DNA of 64,000 nucleotides, from the NCBI GenBank assembly GCA_951799425.1, contig OX637405.1:28126635-28190634 (forward strand), given 5' to 3'. Position numbers and translations under genes: made by a program. Origin of the DNA: Ilex aquifolium (Eukaryota > Streptophyta > Magnoliopsida > Aquifoliales > Aquifoliaceae). Position 1 is the stretch's first letter, and every line of letters begins with the position of its first letter. A model generated the notes under the pieces. The model did not search any database. It saw only the letters and a list, made by a program, of their open reading frames with translations, and was not told the DNA's origin. Shown piece by piece: positions 49,652-62,645 of this stretch.

Positions 49652-52600
49652 TAGGGGTGACAATCGTGTCGTGTCCGGGTTGTGTCATGTCGGGTTCGAG
49701 TTAAAAACACATCAACCTAAACTCGACCAGCGAGTTAAATGGGTTAGGTCATTTGGACACGAACACGACCTGACTCGAAACATGACTAACCCGACACGAC
49801 CTGTGACCCGAGATTTACATAGGTCGTGTTCTGGTAAACACGACCCAACCTGCCTAACATGACCCAACCCGACATGACCTAACAAAAAAAGGAAAAAATT
49901 AGACCTGTTTACATAAAAACATCACAAATATCCCAAATATCCCAAGACATTAAAAACATCACAAATATCCCAAAACAAATACAAATCTCCACAACATTAC
50001 AAATATTGAAAAAGCTTTACAAATATTCCAAAGCAATATTACAAGCATCTTTCAAATTATCCCAAGCATCGTTCAAATCCTTTTCATCTCCTAAATCTGG
50101 CAAACATCCTGCCAAAAAACATATTAAGTTTTTAACCCCAATAAATATGGAATGGTTATTGTGACAAAAAATAAAAACAAACACATAAGATTGAGAAGAA
50201 GAGTTAGGTTTTATGACTCACACACATCAACAATTAAGATCCACAATCACATTTGAACATTGCATCGATGCATCCTAATTTTTGTTCAAAGTCGGATTTA
50301 TAATATCTTCTTCCAGCTCTTCCAATTGCACTGGTGAATTTTCTAAATGACAATAAGGAAAGCATATAAATAAGAATTCAATATTTGTAAAAATAATTAA
50401 ATATTGCAATCATCACAAATTATATTTATTACCTTTTTCTGCACATAACCAATCCCTAGTACACATCAAAGCCTCCACAACGTGAGGCTTCAAAGCACTA
50501 CGGTATTGGTCAAGAACCCGACCACCAATACTAAAACTGATTATGAAGCAACCGTAGAAATTGGAATAGTTAACACATCACGAGCCATAATAGCAAGTTC
50601 CGGATAACGATACTGATGAGCTCTCCAATAATCAAGAACAAGAAGTTCTGTTTCTATGTCAACCCTAGGCTCATCCAAATACAATTGCAATTGACTTTTT
50701 TGTGTTTTAAGACCAGATGCATTGCTCTCAATGACAAATGCCTACATTATCAAAATCACAGACTTTCAAATCATAGACTATCAATAGTATTAATCTAATA
50801 CAATAAAAACTATAAAACAAAAAATTAAATACCTTCAAATCTAACACAGGTTGTGGGTTCAAGATTGGCTCACAAGCAACTAGACCACCACGGGAAACAG
50901 TCGATGATTGAGAATAAGAGGTGACAACAGATTTGCTCATATACTCATCAAATAGAGAAAAAAGTTTGTCTCGAACATGAAAATACTCGAGAGAGCTTTC
51001 ACCATAAAGCTTCTTATAGCACCTCTCCACAAAGTCAAGTTTATAGCAAGGATCAAACACAATTGCAATGGCCAATATCACGCTATACTCCAACCAATGC
51101 TTCTCAAATTTTTCATACATTTGACAAGACATTCTTCTCATAAAAGTATCCAAACTTTGCATTTCTCTATTCAAAGTCAATTGAATACTGAAAACTTGCT
51201 GAAAGTACAAGTTTGATGTGGGGTACTTGGAGCCAGAAAAGATAACAATAGTATCATAGAAATTTTTTAAAAACATCTGAATTTTTTTAACTTTGATCCA
51301 TTCCTCTTGAGATGGGCAATGCTTAAAATTAGAATCCACAAGTTGCAAATGACAAAAGGCACAACGGTAGTAAATTGCACTTGCAAACATCAAATATGTT
51401 GAGTTCCATCTAGTAGGAACATCTTGCCTCAAACTTTTCTTGCTATCTAAAGATGTATGTGCAACACACTCTAAGAATTTTTGTTTTCTTGGCTGAGAAC
51501 CTTTTACATACTTGACACTCTCTCTGACTTTTTTTCACAGCTAAATCTACTTCTTTCAACCCTTCTTGCACAATCAAGTTTAGAATATGAGCACAACAAC
51601 GAATATGAAAAAACCCACCATCACCAAGCAAAGCATCTATCAAATTAAGTTGATTCTTAAGTATATCAACCATGACATCATTTTCAGAAGTATTATCCAA
51701 AGTAATTGAAAAAAACTTTTTCTCAACCCCCCATTTTGTCAACAAACCATAAATCTTGTCAGCTAGTGCAATGCCACTGTGTAGAGGAGGCATGTAAGAG
51801 AAATTCAGAATTTTTTTTTGCAATACCCAATCTTTGTCGATGAAATGTGCTGTGAGACTTAAATACCCATCGGTAGCAATAGACGTCCACAAATCAGAAG
51901 TCAAACTAATCTTGCCAAGTATGTCATGCAAGATAATAGACAACCTACGCATCTCTTTTGCATGCAATTTCAGAATATCAGCCTTAGCCGTGTTTCTTGT
52001 AATAAGATTTAAGTAGCTAAAGATTTGTCTAACACATTCATACTCAACAAATTGAAAGGGCAAATCATGTCTAATTATTGCACGTATTAACATCTCTCAA
52101 AATTTTCCTCGTTAAACTTCAAAGACCGTGCAGTAATAGACCCTTGACTTTGACTTAAAATTAACTGGCTCACATCACGTTCTTTCAAACAAGTCTCTAA
52201 ATGACGCCATAAATTACCAGTTCCATACTTACTAACAACATTATACTCAATCTTACATTTGTTGCATTCTGCCTTTGTAACATTGTCTTTAGTTACATAC
52301 TTTCTAAAATACCCCCATACCTCTGATGTGGAAGTACATTGCCGCTTTTCATCATTCTTATTATCTCCACTTTCTGAATCTGGGGCAGTATGAGATGTAT
52401 TCTCAATATTGACATCCACAGTTGGTTGAGTACATGGTGTATCCTCCATTTTCCTGGTAAGATTATTTGACAATTAGAAACCTAATGAACATTCAAAAAA
52501 TTCAAAAGTAACTTAAAGCTAAAGCTAGAACAAATAAATACAATTACATAACATCAAGACAAATAATACTTCGCGTTGTCATACACGGGCTTGCACAAAA

Positions 52601-52678
52601 AAATAGTCAACCCAAACTCATTTATTCGTGTCGTATTCGTATCGAGTTATCGTGTCATATCAAAAATTGTCACTCCTA
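49652..52678 (-). mobile_element. hAT transposon 3
   Basis: The terminal repeats TAGGGGTGACAAT (left) and TAGGAGTGACAAT (complement of the right end) are flanked by a perfect 8-bp duplication GTCACACC at 49644-49651 and 52679-52686. Subterminal sequence carries ACACGACC / GTGTCG motifs. It encodes a minus-strand transposase of the same family as hAT 1 and hAT 2. Confidence 0.93.
50450..52473 (-). pseudogene. hAT 3 transposase, broken
   Basis: The N-terminal piece (52473-52087) has the BED zinc finger (VWGYFRKYVTKDN, CNKCKIEYN, WRHLETC). The next piece (52093-51443) has LTSDLWTSIATDGYLSLTAH and TLDNTSENDV with two catalytic Asp residues, plus RCCAHILNLIVQEGL. 51432-50728 covers the helical domain starting RQDVPTRWNSTYLMF. 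The dimerisation domain at about 50720-50450 has LLVLDYWRAHQYRYPELA, but a stop replaces the catalytic Glu codon region (STVAS then stop). At least two further frame changes, so inactive. Confidence 0.88.
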
Positions 52679-52686
52679 GTCACACC

Positions 52687-55261
52687 TCGACTCGACTCGG
52701 GCATGCAACAAGTGTTACTTTGACCCGCAGAACGTTTTAATAACATGAAAGAACAGTAGTGTAGCATAGCGGAACAACCCACAACATACAAACTACAAAA
52801 TTTTGTATGAATATAAACAAAACATATGTATCCTACTCAAACTATTACACATTTCATGTCAGATATGTACATCCTACACATAAAATTCACTTTTATTCTA
52901 ATTACATGCTTCTGGTACATTTCCTAACCTGTATAAAAGTTATGGTAGTCCACTATGTACAAGTCTTCCCGTCTTTACACATTTGAAAAAGGGAAAGTAA
53001 CATAAGGTGAGCATCAACAGCTCACTAGAGTAACTCAATTTTCAAATAAACGAATTTGAAAATACATAGTTTAGCATGATTGGACAAAAAGAAATGAGCA
53101 TTTGATACACACTAGTAGTTGCACATGGATTCTATGTACAAAATATTGGGCATTAAAATGGTGGATCACTCTTTCCAAAATTCACAACCTTAATAAATAT
53201 TGACAATTAGAACACTCAAAAATCATGTTTTGTAGGAAAACTCTTAAAAAGATATTAGCTAAACTAATCTTTAAGATAATATTTGTTGTGAAACACATTG
53301 GTCTCAATTTTATCTTTGAAAGTCATGTTTTAAGAAATATTGTTCTATTATTATTTACAGTACTGAGAAAGGTCTTCAATGACGTTTTACATAATATCAT
53401 GAATAAATTGATATAGCAAAAGCAGAGACGTAAAACTAATATCCATTTAACTCCAAATTTTGTGAAGATCAATTGTTTGCATAGTAATAACTTAACCTTC
53501 TCAACCATTGGAACGTACCAAATTTCACATTGTATAATTAAGTAACTAATTATATAGCCTCAACCATGCAGATTGAACAAACAAAATAGTTCACAAATAA
53601 TAATGGACAATAACATGGATGTTAGTTTTAAAGCAAAATCCGTAAACAAAATACTCTCATTTCTTCTTCAGGTTCATTCTTGAGAGTATTTTTGACAATA
53701 CACAAAAATCAGCCTATTGGCCTTCTCTGCCCCATTTTTCTACACAATAATTATTCTAGTTGTTATTTTGGACTAAATGATTATATGATAAAATAGAAGC
53801 TCTTCTCTATGTCTCTCTAGTTTCTTGATGAGGTTATTTAGTTAGGGGTTATGAAAGGTATATCTCTCTAGTTTTTTTAATTGGGGTGATTTGGTGGAGA
53901 TACAAAAAGGTGAGAGGATGTTAATATGTCATAAATAATATAAATGGAATTACAAAAAGGTAGGCAATGTTATCCTTATGTATTTTTTTTTCAAGGACAA
54001 TATAATAATTTAAAAGTTTTTCATGCATGTTGATATTTAGAGTCAGATAGAAAATTCTTACAAATTTTAAAAAATTACAAAATAAACTTTATAAAATTAA
54101 TAGGGATAAAATTTAAAAAAAATATTTTGATTATTATACTTTTATGAGTAGTACGAAATATATTAAAAGTATAGATAAGATAAGGTTGATGAAGGAAAAT
54201 AGATATTAAAGGTTAAAATTAATAATTAAGCTCAACTGAATATAATTAAATGTTAAATTGATGCACATAATTAATTAAAGAAGATGAAAAGATATGAGAA
54301 GATTATGTAATTAACTAAAGAAAATAAAAAGAAATGAGAAAATATGATGGACTTTATAATAGAGATTAAGGGAAAAATAATCAAACACAAAATTTTCACT
54401 TTTGTTGATATTTTAAAGTAGTATAGATATAGATATACATGTAAAAAGGTCATTTCATGCAAGTAGAATCATTTAAGTAAAAACTGAACAGTAAAAGAGA
54501 GTTTAGAAATATCATGTACAGTGCTACATCGGTGGGTAATCATCCTAATAGACCACTCAGGGTCAATACGAACATACGATTTAACCTTTTGAAAGACTTG
54601 CACCCCGAGGAAGATACGCTCCTTAATCAAAGTTTAGTACCCAAGTTCGAAGACCAACTACATCACCCAAGCATGTACGAACTCAATGAGTACCCTATAC
54701 GACACCAAACTTGAACGTAAACCCTCTGTCACTCAACCTGTGTCCACTTACATTTAATTCAGAAGGATTCCAACATCTCATTTAATATGGACAAAATCAT
54801 CCTTTCGAACAATTGTGCGTAATTGTACTCAAAACCTTAACTCGGATCCGAAATTCCAAGTCCAAGTTTAAATACCCAATCATATAATTTTAAATATGCT
54901 AAACAATCATAAATAATGTAAGGAATAATTTAAAAATAAATTTGAAATGTTTCGTCTGATCCGGAATTGAGAAAACACTACCTAGTGCTGCATTTTGATA
55001 TGAAATTGTCAAAAATAAAACGATGTTATTTTTCAATAAAATTTCATACACATACTCAATTAACCTACCTAAGAATGAATAAAAATTGGGAAACTTTTAG
55101 TCACATCCCTTATAATTTACTATATCTTCAAGAACACCACGTAGGAACAAATCAAACCAGAATTGTTCACTACACTTTTTTTTTTTCCTACAAGTTTTCA
55201 TAATTTGTAAGTTTCCACCCTCTTTCTTTTCCCATATCCTTTTATTCACCTTACCATATTT
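52687..55261. other. Non-coding TE-derived stretch inside copia 2
   Basis: No protein-coding signal. Copia 2 gag starts at ATG 49626 (MAEPGGV) but does not continue after hAT 3. The sequence spanning the hAT target, TGTCACACCTCGACTCGACT, resembles the start of a gypsy-type LTR, so an LTR-element fragment may fill this gap (inference). 54514-54720 has CACCCCGAGGAAGATACGC-type sequence of unknown origin. Confidence 0.4.
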
Positions 55262-55738
55262 GTCATAGTCGATGGCGAATGAGAGAAAAACATCATATGC
55301 CTTTCCTTTTACCCAAGCACAATGTCAAAAGCTTTTGGCCCTTTTAGATAATGTCAACAAGTTAGTTCCTACGGCACATCAAGCAGGTGCCACATCTGCA
55401 GTGAATTTGATCCTCTTTTGCCCTCATCTCGTGATCATATTAACTGATGTCCTTTGTGTCCTTTCATTTCATGTCAATTTGATTTCGGTCAATAAACTTG
55501 CTCGAACTTCACAATGTATCATAACATTTTTCCTTGATTCTTGTATGATCCAGGACCAAAGCTCGAGGAAGATGATTGGGATGGCAACTGAGTGGGATGG
55601 TCTGTACTATTTCACTACCTCAAGAGGACCCAGCTGCAAGTCAGCCAAATTCTTCACTTCTCAACTATGACATCATCATTTAGGACATTTATCTAATAAG
55701 GTGTTGCAATTTCTTTAACATAATATTTGTGAAATTAA

Positions 55739-56151
55739 GGGCCTGTTTGGTTTGCGTTTCAAAAACAGGTATCCGAAAACAGTTTTTGAGAAGAGTTTTG
55801 AGAAAATGGTTTTGATATTTTTTGAGATAAAAAACTTGTTTGGTTAGATGATTTCAAAAACAGTTTTACAGAACAGAAAATAGTAAAACCTGTTTGGACA
55901 GCCTAAATATATGTTTGAACAGTAATTCAAACATTAATAAAAAAATATAAGAAAGTTATTTTTAGATTGATAATTTCATAAAAAAAAAAATTCAATAAAC
56001 CAAACTTTAAAATATAATATATCTTATAATATAATATAATATATTATATTATAATATTCTATTATATATTATATATTATTTATATATATTATATTCTATT
56101 ATATTATATAATATATTTACACATATATATATTATATTATATTATATAATT

Positions 56152-56189
<38 letters not shown>

Positions 56190-57163
56190 TTATACATATA
56201 TATATATTTATACATTTATACATATATATATATACATATAATATATATATATATGTATAATATAATATATATATATTTATACATATAAATTGGTATATAT
56301 ATGTATATATATGTACATATATATGTAGATATATACCTATTTATACATATATATAATATATTAATACATATATAATATATATATAATATAATATATATAT
56401 TTATACATATAAATTGGTATATATATGTATATATATGTACATATATGTATGTATTTGGGTGTACATATATATATGTATATATATGTACATATATACCTAT
56501 TTATACATATATATAATATATATATACATTATGTATATATATATTATATATATGTATAATATAATATATATATTTATACATATATATAATATATAGATAC
56601 ATATATAATATATATTTATAAATTCTTATATATAAATTCGTAGATATATATATACATATATATACCAATTTATATATATATTTATACATACACACACACA
56701 CGCATATATATATATATTTATTTATTTATTTATTAATTCGTATATATAAATTCGTAGATAAATATATACATATATATACCAATTTATATATATATATACG
56801 AATTTTAATAATATTATATAATATAATACTAATATATTATATAATAATATTATATAATAGAATAGAATATTATATATATATATTAGGAGAGAGAGGAAGA
56901 AGTAAAAAAAAAAATGAAAGAAAAAATTTGCTGCTAAGGAGATTCGAATGGCAGACCTCATTAAAGTCCAAAATTGTTCTCCTTGTTTTCAAAATTTTCA
57001 AAGAAAACTCCGAAAACAAGTTAAACTTGTTTTCTATTTCTTTGACTCAAATCTCATTTTTTCCGAAAATTTTGAGAACAAAAATGCTAAACAAACAGGA
57101 TTTGGGTGTTTTTAAAATTTTGAGAACAAAAAACTGTTTTGCAGACGCAAACCAAACATGGCC
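55739..57163. mobile_element. Harbinger-type MITE with AT microsatellite core
   Basis: Ends GGGCCTGTTTGGTTTGCGT at the left and, in complement, GGCCATGTTTGGTTTGCGT at the right, flanked by TAA at 55736-55738 and 57164-57166. Both arms continue with similar TTTTGAGAA / GTTTTCAAAATTTT sequence for over 100 bp. The middle (about 56005-56880) is almost pure TA-rich microsatellite with a (CA)n at 56151-56175. It interrupts copia 2 just after the HHLGHLSNK motif. Open frames inside are low-complexity artefacts. Confidence 0.82.
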
Positions 57164-58835
57164 TAAATGTTTCAAATATTGAGAATTGTCTAGTATATCC
57201 TTTAGCAAAATTGATAAGACCTCAATTTCCTATAAGCTTAATCTTATCATTTGCACCTTTTGAGTTGTTGCACACTGACATTAGGGGTGGGTATTAAACA
57301 CCTTCCATTTCTAGGGCTCATTATTTTTTAACTATTGTGGATGGTTATACTCGTTGTACATGGGTTTATTTGATGCGTCATAAGTCTGAAACTTACTTTC
57401 TACTCAAATCACTCATACAACTTGTTGAAACACAATTTTCTTCCAAAGTCTAGATCATTCAAAGTGACAATGGCCAAGAATTTCACATGCCCACTTATTA
57501 TTTTGAGAGAAGAATTATCCATCAGAGAAGTTGTGTTTCCACTCCGCAGCAAAACGGAGTAACTGAGAGAAAGCACTGTAATCTTCTTAATGTTGCACGT
57601 GCCTTGCAAAATATTTTAGGGGAGATGCTATCCTCGCGACTACATATTTGATAAATAAAACCGCCACACCAATTTTGTCTAGTAAATCACCATATAAGAT
57701 GTTGTTTCAAGTGAAACAACCTTATACCCATCGAGAGTTTTTAGATGCTTATGTTGTGCTCCACACATGCACAAAAATCATCCAAATTTGATGCTAGGGC
57801 CACATGTTGTGTTTTTCTCAGTTATCCTTATGGGAAAAAAGGGGTATCGAGTATATGAAATTAGTAGTGGCAAGGTATTTGTTTCTTGTGATGTGATTTT
57901 TTATGAAGATCAATTTCTTTTTTCTAGTCTTCATGAGCAAACAGAGAACACCATCTTGCCTTGTCCCTTCAATGATCTTGATGATAATGTTTGACACACA
58001 CCACTTATAACTTCTCTTCCTTTACACAATGTCAATTCACAATGTATAAGTTTCCTTGACACACCAAATGTCCCTCCTTCTACAGATACTTCACCATAAA
58101 TTCCATCGCAACCCATCCACTCAGACCCCTAAAGCCCCTGGTTGTATGCAAGATTTTCATCTTGGACATGAGCTCCCGCCTCGGGCAACCCAGTCATCAG
58201 ACTCGGCAATGGTAACTTCCATTGGTACTTCTTATCCATTGTGCAATTTTCTCTCTTATGAACGTTTATCTCCTTCATGACCTGTATCTCTCTTGAAACA
58301 GAATCTAAGACTTTTTACCAGCTATGCAAGATCACAGATGGAGGCGTGCTATGCGAGAAGAGATTGATGCCCTTGAAACTAATCAAACATGGGCGTTTAC
58401 ATCACTTCCACCAGGCAAGAAACCTATTGGGTGCAAATGGGTTTATAAAATCAAATATAACTCTGATGGATCAATGGAAAGATATAAAGCTCGATTTGTT
58501 GCCAAATGGTACAATAAAATAGAGTGTCTTGATTACAATGAGACGTTGTTCCTATTGCTAAATTAGTGATTGTGCGTGTCTTGCTTGCAATTGCAACTAT
58601 TCATGGACAAGCCACAAATACTTCACTTAGATGCAGCACATCGAGTGTTGAGGTATATCAAGCAAACACTCGACCAAGAAATTCTCTTATCAGCTACCAG
58701 TTCAATTCAGTTGAGGGCGTTTTGTGATGCAAACTAGGCAAGCTGTAGGGATACACATCGATCAATCACTGAGTATTGCATTCTACTTGGTAATCACCTA
58801 TTTCTTGGAAAACAAAGAAGCAAACAACTGTATTA

Positions 58836-59296
58836 TGTTGAAATTTGATCCAAACTCTCTAATTGTCGTGAAAAGAGTTTGTTGGGTAATCAATGTAAGA
58901 GTCCTAATAAACCATGAATAGATTTATTAGTAATCAAATCAAATCAAATAAGAAACAAATTGGAAGAGTTTTAATATACGATGATTAGGTATATTAGACA
59001 TGTGATAGGAAACATAAAAATTAAGTTATATCTGAATAGGTTTGGATTACATGATTTTATCCCTATAAATAGAGTTGAATATTATGTAATCAGTTATCAG
59101 ATGACCAGTTTTTCTAGTGAATAATACATCGATGTAGATTCTTGATCTATGGATGTAGGTATGGTATACTAAGGTAGGTATGTTGTATCAAACTACGTTA
59201 TATCTTTATATCATGTTTTTATTGTTTTCCTACCTTTAAATTCCTATATTCGAACAAGTATTATTTATGTTAATTATCCGCTGTGCAAAATCAACA
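58836..59296 (+). mobile_element. LTR of the 7.8-9.5 kb family, inserted in copia 2 RNase H
   Basis: TGTTGAAATTTGATCC...AAATCAACA aligns in opposite orientation with both LTRs of the element at 7808-9499 (shared AACTCTCTAATTGTC, AGGTATATTAGACATGTGATAGG, ACATCGATGTA, GTATTATT). It is followed by the PBS TGGTATCAGAGC (59299-59310) and TATGTTCCAACAGGTGGTATG, the same 26-bp unit type that is amplified at 9013-9075. The interruption of copia 2 lasts until about 60050, but no second LTR was found, so the inserted element has lost its 3' end. Confidence 0.82.
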
Positions 59297-59310
59297 AGTG
59301 GTATCAGAGC

Positions 59311-60049
59311 TATGTTCCAACAGGTGGTATGTTTGTTGGTATATTTTAATATTATATATAATTCATTGTACTAGTGTGTAATATTATATATTATTCATTA
59401 TACTAATGTGTAATGTACATACACATGAGTCTTTATATACAATATATTATATATATACATGTATCATATTATTACATACATGTATAACTATTTACATGTA
59501 CATGAATATTATCTAATGCATGTATTCATCATTTTCAATGTATGAATCATGTATAAGTTAGATACATGTATATTATGAATACATGAATGAGTTGTATACA
59601 GGAATCCTATGTATTAGATACATGTATAAGTTAGATATATGTATATTATGTATACATTAATGAGTGATATGCATGAACTCTAGAAGGTTATAAGAGCCTA
59701 TAAAAAACACCTCTAAAATGTGCATTTGAAACTTTTGAACAACCATTCAACACTTAAACAATACTGTGCACACTTGAGAGTAGAAGCCAAAGAAATGTGT
59801 TCTTTATTGGTGGATCTTTGGACTTAACCGCAGCGTTTGTTAGAGTCATACGACAAAACTGTTGGACTGTTGTATCCTGGAAGGGACAAGTCATACAAGA
59901 AGGTATGCTGCATCGGTTTTGGGCTTTGTCATTTGCAGAGGGCTGAAATCTTTTTAAAGAGAGCGAGATACATGCGCCTTATCCTGAATTGGTTTTGTAT
60001 AAAATTAGTTATTTTATACTTTGCTTCTCATTTTTGTTGCAATTACACA
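59311..60049 (+). other. Remaining interior of the inserted LTR element
   Basis: Non-coding sequence between the PBS and the point where copia 2 RNase H resumes. It is AT-rich with repeated GATACATGTATA / TTATGTATACAT motifs at 59380-59680. A 93-codon open frame (59837-60118) spans the right junction and has no recognisable domain of its own. Confidence 0.5.
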
Positions 60050-60635
60050 AATAACGCTCGTCGTCGAAAACAGAGTATAGATCTATGGCTGCCACTTCTT
60101 GTGAGATCACTTGGTTAAAAACATGTTCTAGAAGACCTAAAAGTTTATCAATTTTATCTAATTAAGCAATGCTATGACAATAAGGTAATTCTTCATATTG
60201 CTTCGAATCCTATTTTTCATAAACGCACGAAACGTATTGAGATTGATTGTCATGTAGTTCACAAAACACTAAAAGCAGATCATTCAAACAGTTTATGTTC
60301 CTACAACTCAACAACCTGCTGATCTCTTTACCAAAGCCCTTGGATCAACACGGTTTCATCTTTTACTTGGCAAATTGGGTGTCATGAATATACATTACAA
60401 TTGGAGGGGGAGTGTCAAAGATGATCAAGTCAACAAACTTAATCACTAACATGATCTCCATGTACAACACGTAGTCGTAGTGTAGCCACAATAGTAGCTG
60501 TAATTTAGGCATTCCGTTTTCTAAAGTAATCCAATTAAATAAGGGACATGTATATGTAGAATATGTATATATATGTGATTGTATGGAATGAAAAAATATC
60601 TCAGTTGATTCAATATAATAATCAACTTTTTATCA

Positions 60636-61041
60636 ATTTACTCATGGACCTATCGATTTAGATAAATATATAATGCATTTCCTGGCCAGAAAAGTCATTT
60701 TTAGCGGAGGCACTATGCATTTTTGAGATCTACGTGCTCTCTAATTAGAATTTCTAAGGGTCCAAATGAGTTGAACTTGAGTAAGTTAAAAAGGAGAAAC
60801 AACTTCTAATCATTCGATCAAACGATACATTCTTTTCATGAAAAATTAAATGTAGTCCCAATAAAAATTTCTTTTCAACAATGCAGGAAAATCAAAAATT
60901 AAAAGTCGAGTGGATATATTGATACAAATATCTCACCCTTTTTTTTTTTGTCTGTTTGAATAGAAAAAAGTGATGGAAAGAAGTTGATTTGTACAATTAT
61001 AAGAGTTTGAGGTCGAAATTAGAAAGACAAAAATTAAAAAT
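60636..61041. other. Intergenic, nothing recognised
   Basis: AT-rich flank between copia 2 and the next MITE. No coding or repeat signal apart from a T-run near 60941. Confidence 0.5.
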
Positions 61042-61946
61042 GGGTGGGGGCTATTCCCATATCACAAATCTCCATTCCCACCCCATTAAATTCTAAATCA
61101 GAAAATTACTAATTACACCCCTTTTATACCCACCCACTATTAACAAAGTCCACCCCATTAATGACTAAATTTATCCCAATCTTTACCGGTAGAGTTTCTT
61201 TCTATACCCCATCTTACATAATCTATACGAAAATATACTTAACTTGATTATATACTGTAAATCTCTCAAATGATATTCAACACTAATCCCATATACATTA
61301 TATGATTTTATATCTTCCGTAATTATTGGTTCATCTCTTATAGTGTATTTTACTTATTGTGGAATTGTGGTTATTGAAAATGAGAACATGTTTTTCTGGT
61401 GGTGAGCCTTCTATTAGATGCCAAAGCAGTTGCTGTTGAGGAAAGATCTCATACCCACATATCTGCTCAATTAACACCTTTAATACCCACAAAGTTTGTA
61501 TACATATTAAATATGTACATATATATACATACATACACACACACAGACACACACACACACACATATATATATGTGCGTGTGCGCGTGCATATATAAAAAT
61601 ATACAAACTTAACTTTTTTTAAAAAAAAAAAAAAATTCACGTAGAATGATTAGAGTGAAGGCTTATCTTTTTTTTTTTTTTGGTAACATTCAATACCAAC
61701 TTGATTATTACTTAAGAGATCAATACTAAATAATCAAGTCGATTATATTTTCGTATAAACTGTGTGAAATAAAGTATAAAAAGAAACCCTAAAAAAAGAT
61801 TGAGATTAATTTAATAATTAGTGTGGTGGGTATAGAATGTGGTGAACTTAGTTATTAGTGAAGTGGGTATAAAAAAAGTGAACTTAATAGTTTTAGAGTT
61901 TAATAGGATAGGAAGGAAGATTTGTGGGATAGGAATAGCCGCACCC
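61042..61946. mobile_element. MITE with 9-bp duplication (MULE-type)
   Basis: AATTAAAAA at 61032-61040 and 61947-61955 are identical. Inverted ends: GGGTGGGGGCTATTCCCATA at the left and, in complement, GGGTGCGGCTATTCCTATCC at the right, with similarity extending about 150 bp (TTATACCCACCC / TATACCCACCAC). The centre has a (TA)n/(CA)n microsatellite at about 61510-61600 and poly-A/T runs at 61613-61680. No gene inside. Confidence 0.8.
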
Positions 61947-61955
61947 AATTAAAAA

Positions 61956-62645
61956 AAGTACCCAAATGTAGAGAGGATTTATGTTCTTTACCACAAAATA
62001 CAAAGGGCTAATCTCATTTTGTAACTCCTTGAAGCATTAAAAATTTTAATATATACCCTTAATGTTATGAATTGATAACAATATGAACCTAACACAAATT
62101 GTTGTTCAATTTTCTATCATATATTAAAGCACGTGATCAAGTGCAAGTGCTTCAGGTATAAGGATGAGATATGTTCATCATTGCAGAACTTCGTCTGTGA
62201 TCAATTTAGCACCGTTTTATATATCCAAAATAGGTTTTCATTAACCAGATAGAAGTTAACATGTGCAGCGCTAAAAGTTTATGAATTTATATATAATCCC
62301 ATACTTGAAGTATTTGTAACTCATGTGTTTTAATTTATGACGAAAAATTGAAGAACAGACTGTGCGAGGTCCATATTACTACCAATTAATAATATTAAGA
62401 GTATAAATTGAAATTTTTAATATTTGAAGATATAAATTAAGAATTAAAACATCTTTCGTGGTACAAAGTGTGATTAACCCAAATACAAAACTTAACCCAA
62501 CAAACTGAAAAATGGACGACAAGACCCTATCCACATCACCCATGTCTGCTGCGTGAAAATATCTCGGTGACTTCTTCCTCTTAAGCTGCGAATGCCAGAA
62601 GACTCTGCTTTTGTGATCAGATTTCAGAGAGAGAGAGAGAGAGAG
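61956..62645. promoter_or_regulatory. Upstream region of the ATP synthase/mTERF locus
   Basis: Non-coding. No clear TATA box. A (GA)n run at 62624-62645 ends exactly at the ATG, a frequent feature of plant 5' leaders. The minus-strand frame at 62379-62690 has no recognised domain. Confidence 0.4.

Larger units (their letters stand above)
55262..60410 (+). pseudogene. Copia 2 gag-pol remnants
   Basis: 55272-55670: end of gag to GAG-pre-integrase with YAFPFTQAQCQKLLALL, NLISVNKLART and DSCMIQDQSSRKMIG. 55675-55735: HHLGHLSNKVLQFL, interrupted by the MITE. 57235-58000: integrase with [28 protein letters not shown] and [13 protein letters not shown] (catalytic Asp and Glu regions visible). 58324-58610: reverse transcriptase start with TNQTWAFTSLPPGKKPIGCK. 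The RT core including YVDD is missing, because the text jumps near 58600-58640 to YIKQTLDQEILLSATSS and RNase H (RAFCDAN...SCRDTHRSIT). RNase H resumes at about 60050 (TEYRSMAATSCEITWL) after a foreign LTR insertion and ends near GVMNIHYN (60395). Confidence 0.87.
49163..60635 (+). mobile_element. Ty1/copia retrotransposon 2, decayed, with several insertions
   Basis: LTRs 49163-49406 and 60413-60635 share TGATCAAGTCAAC, CATGATCTCCATGTACAAC, AGCCACAATAGTAGCT and AATCAACTTTTTAT. The left one has an internal partial duplication of about 20 bp. The PBS TGGTGTTAGAGC (49407-49418) follows the left LTR and a purine tract TTGGAGGGGGAG (60401-60412) precedes the right LTR. Flanks ATTCG and ATTTA match at three of five bases. 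Gag and pol fragments are on the plus strand. Nested within: hAT 3, probable LTR-type sequence, a Harbinger-type MITE and a foreign LTR. Confidence 0.85.

Noticed and set aside
56414..56961. Open frames rich in Tyr and Ile
   Set aside because: Products of the TA microsatellite core of the MITE.
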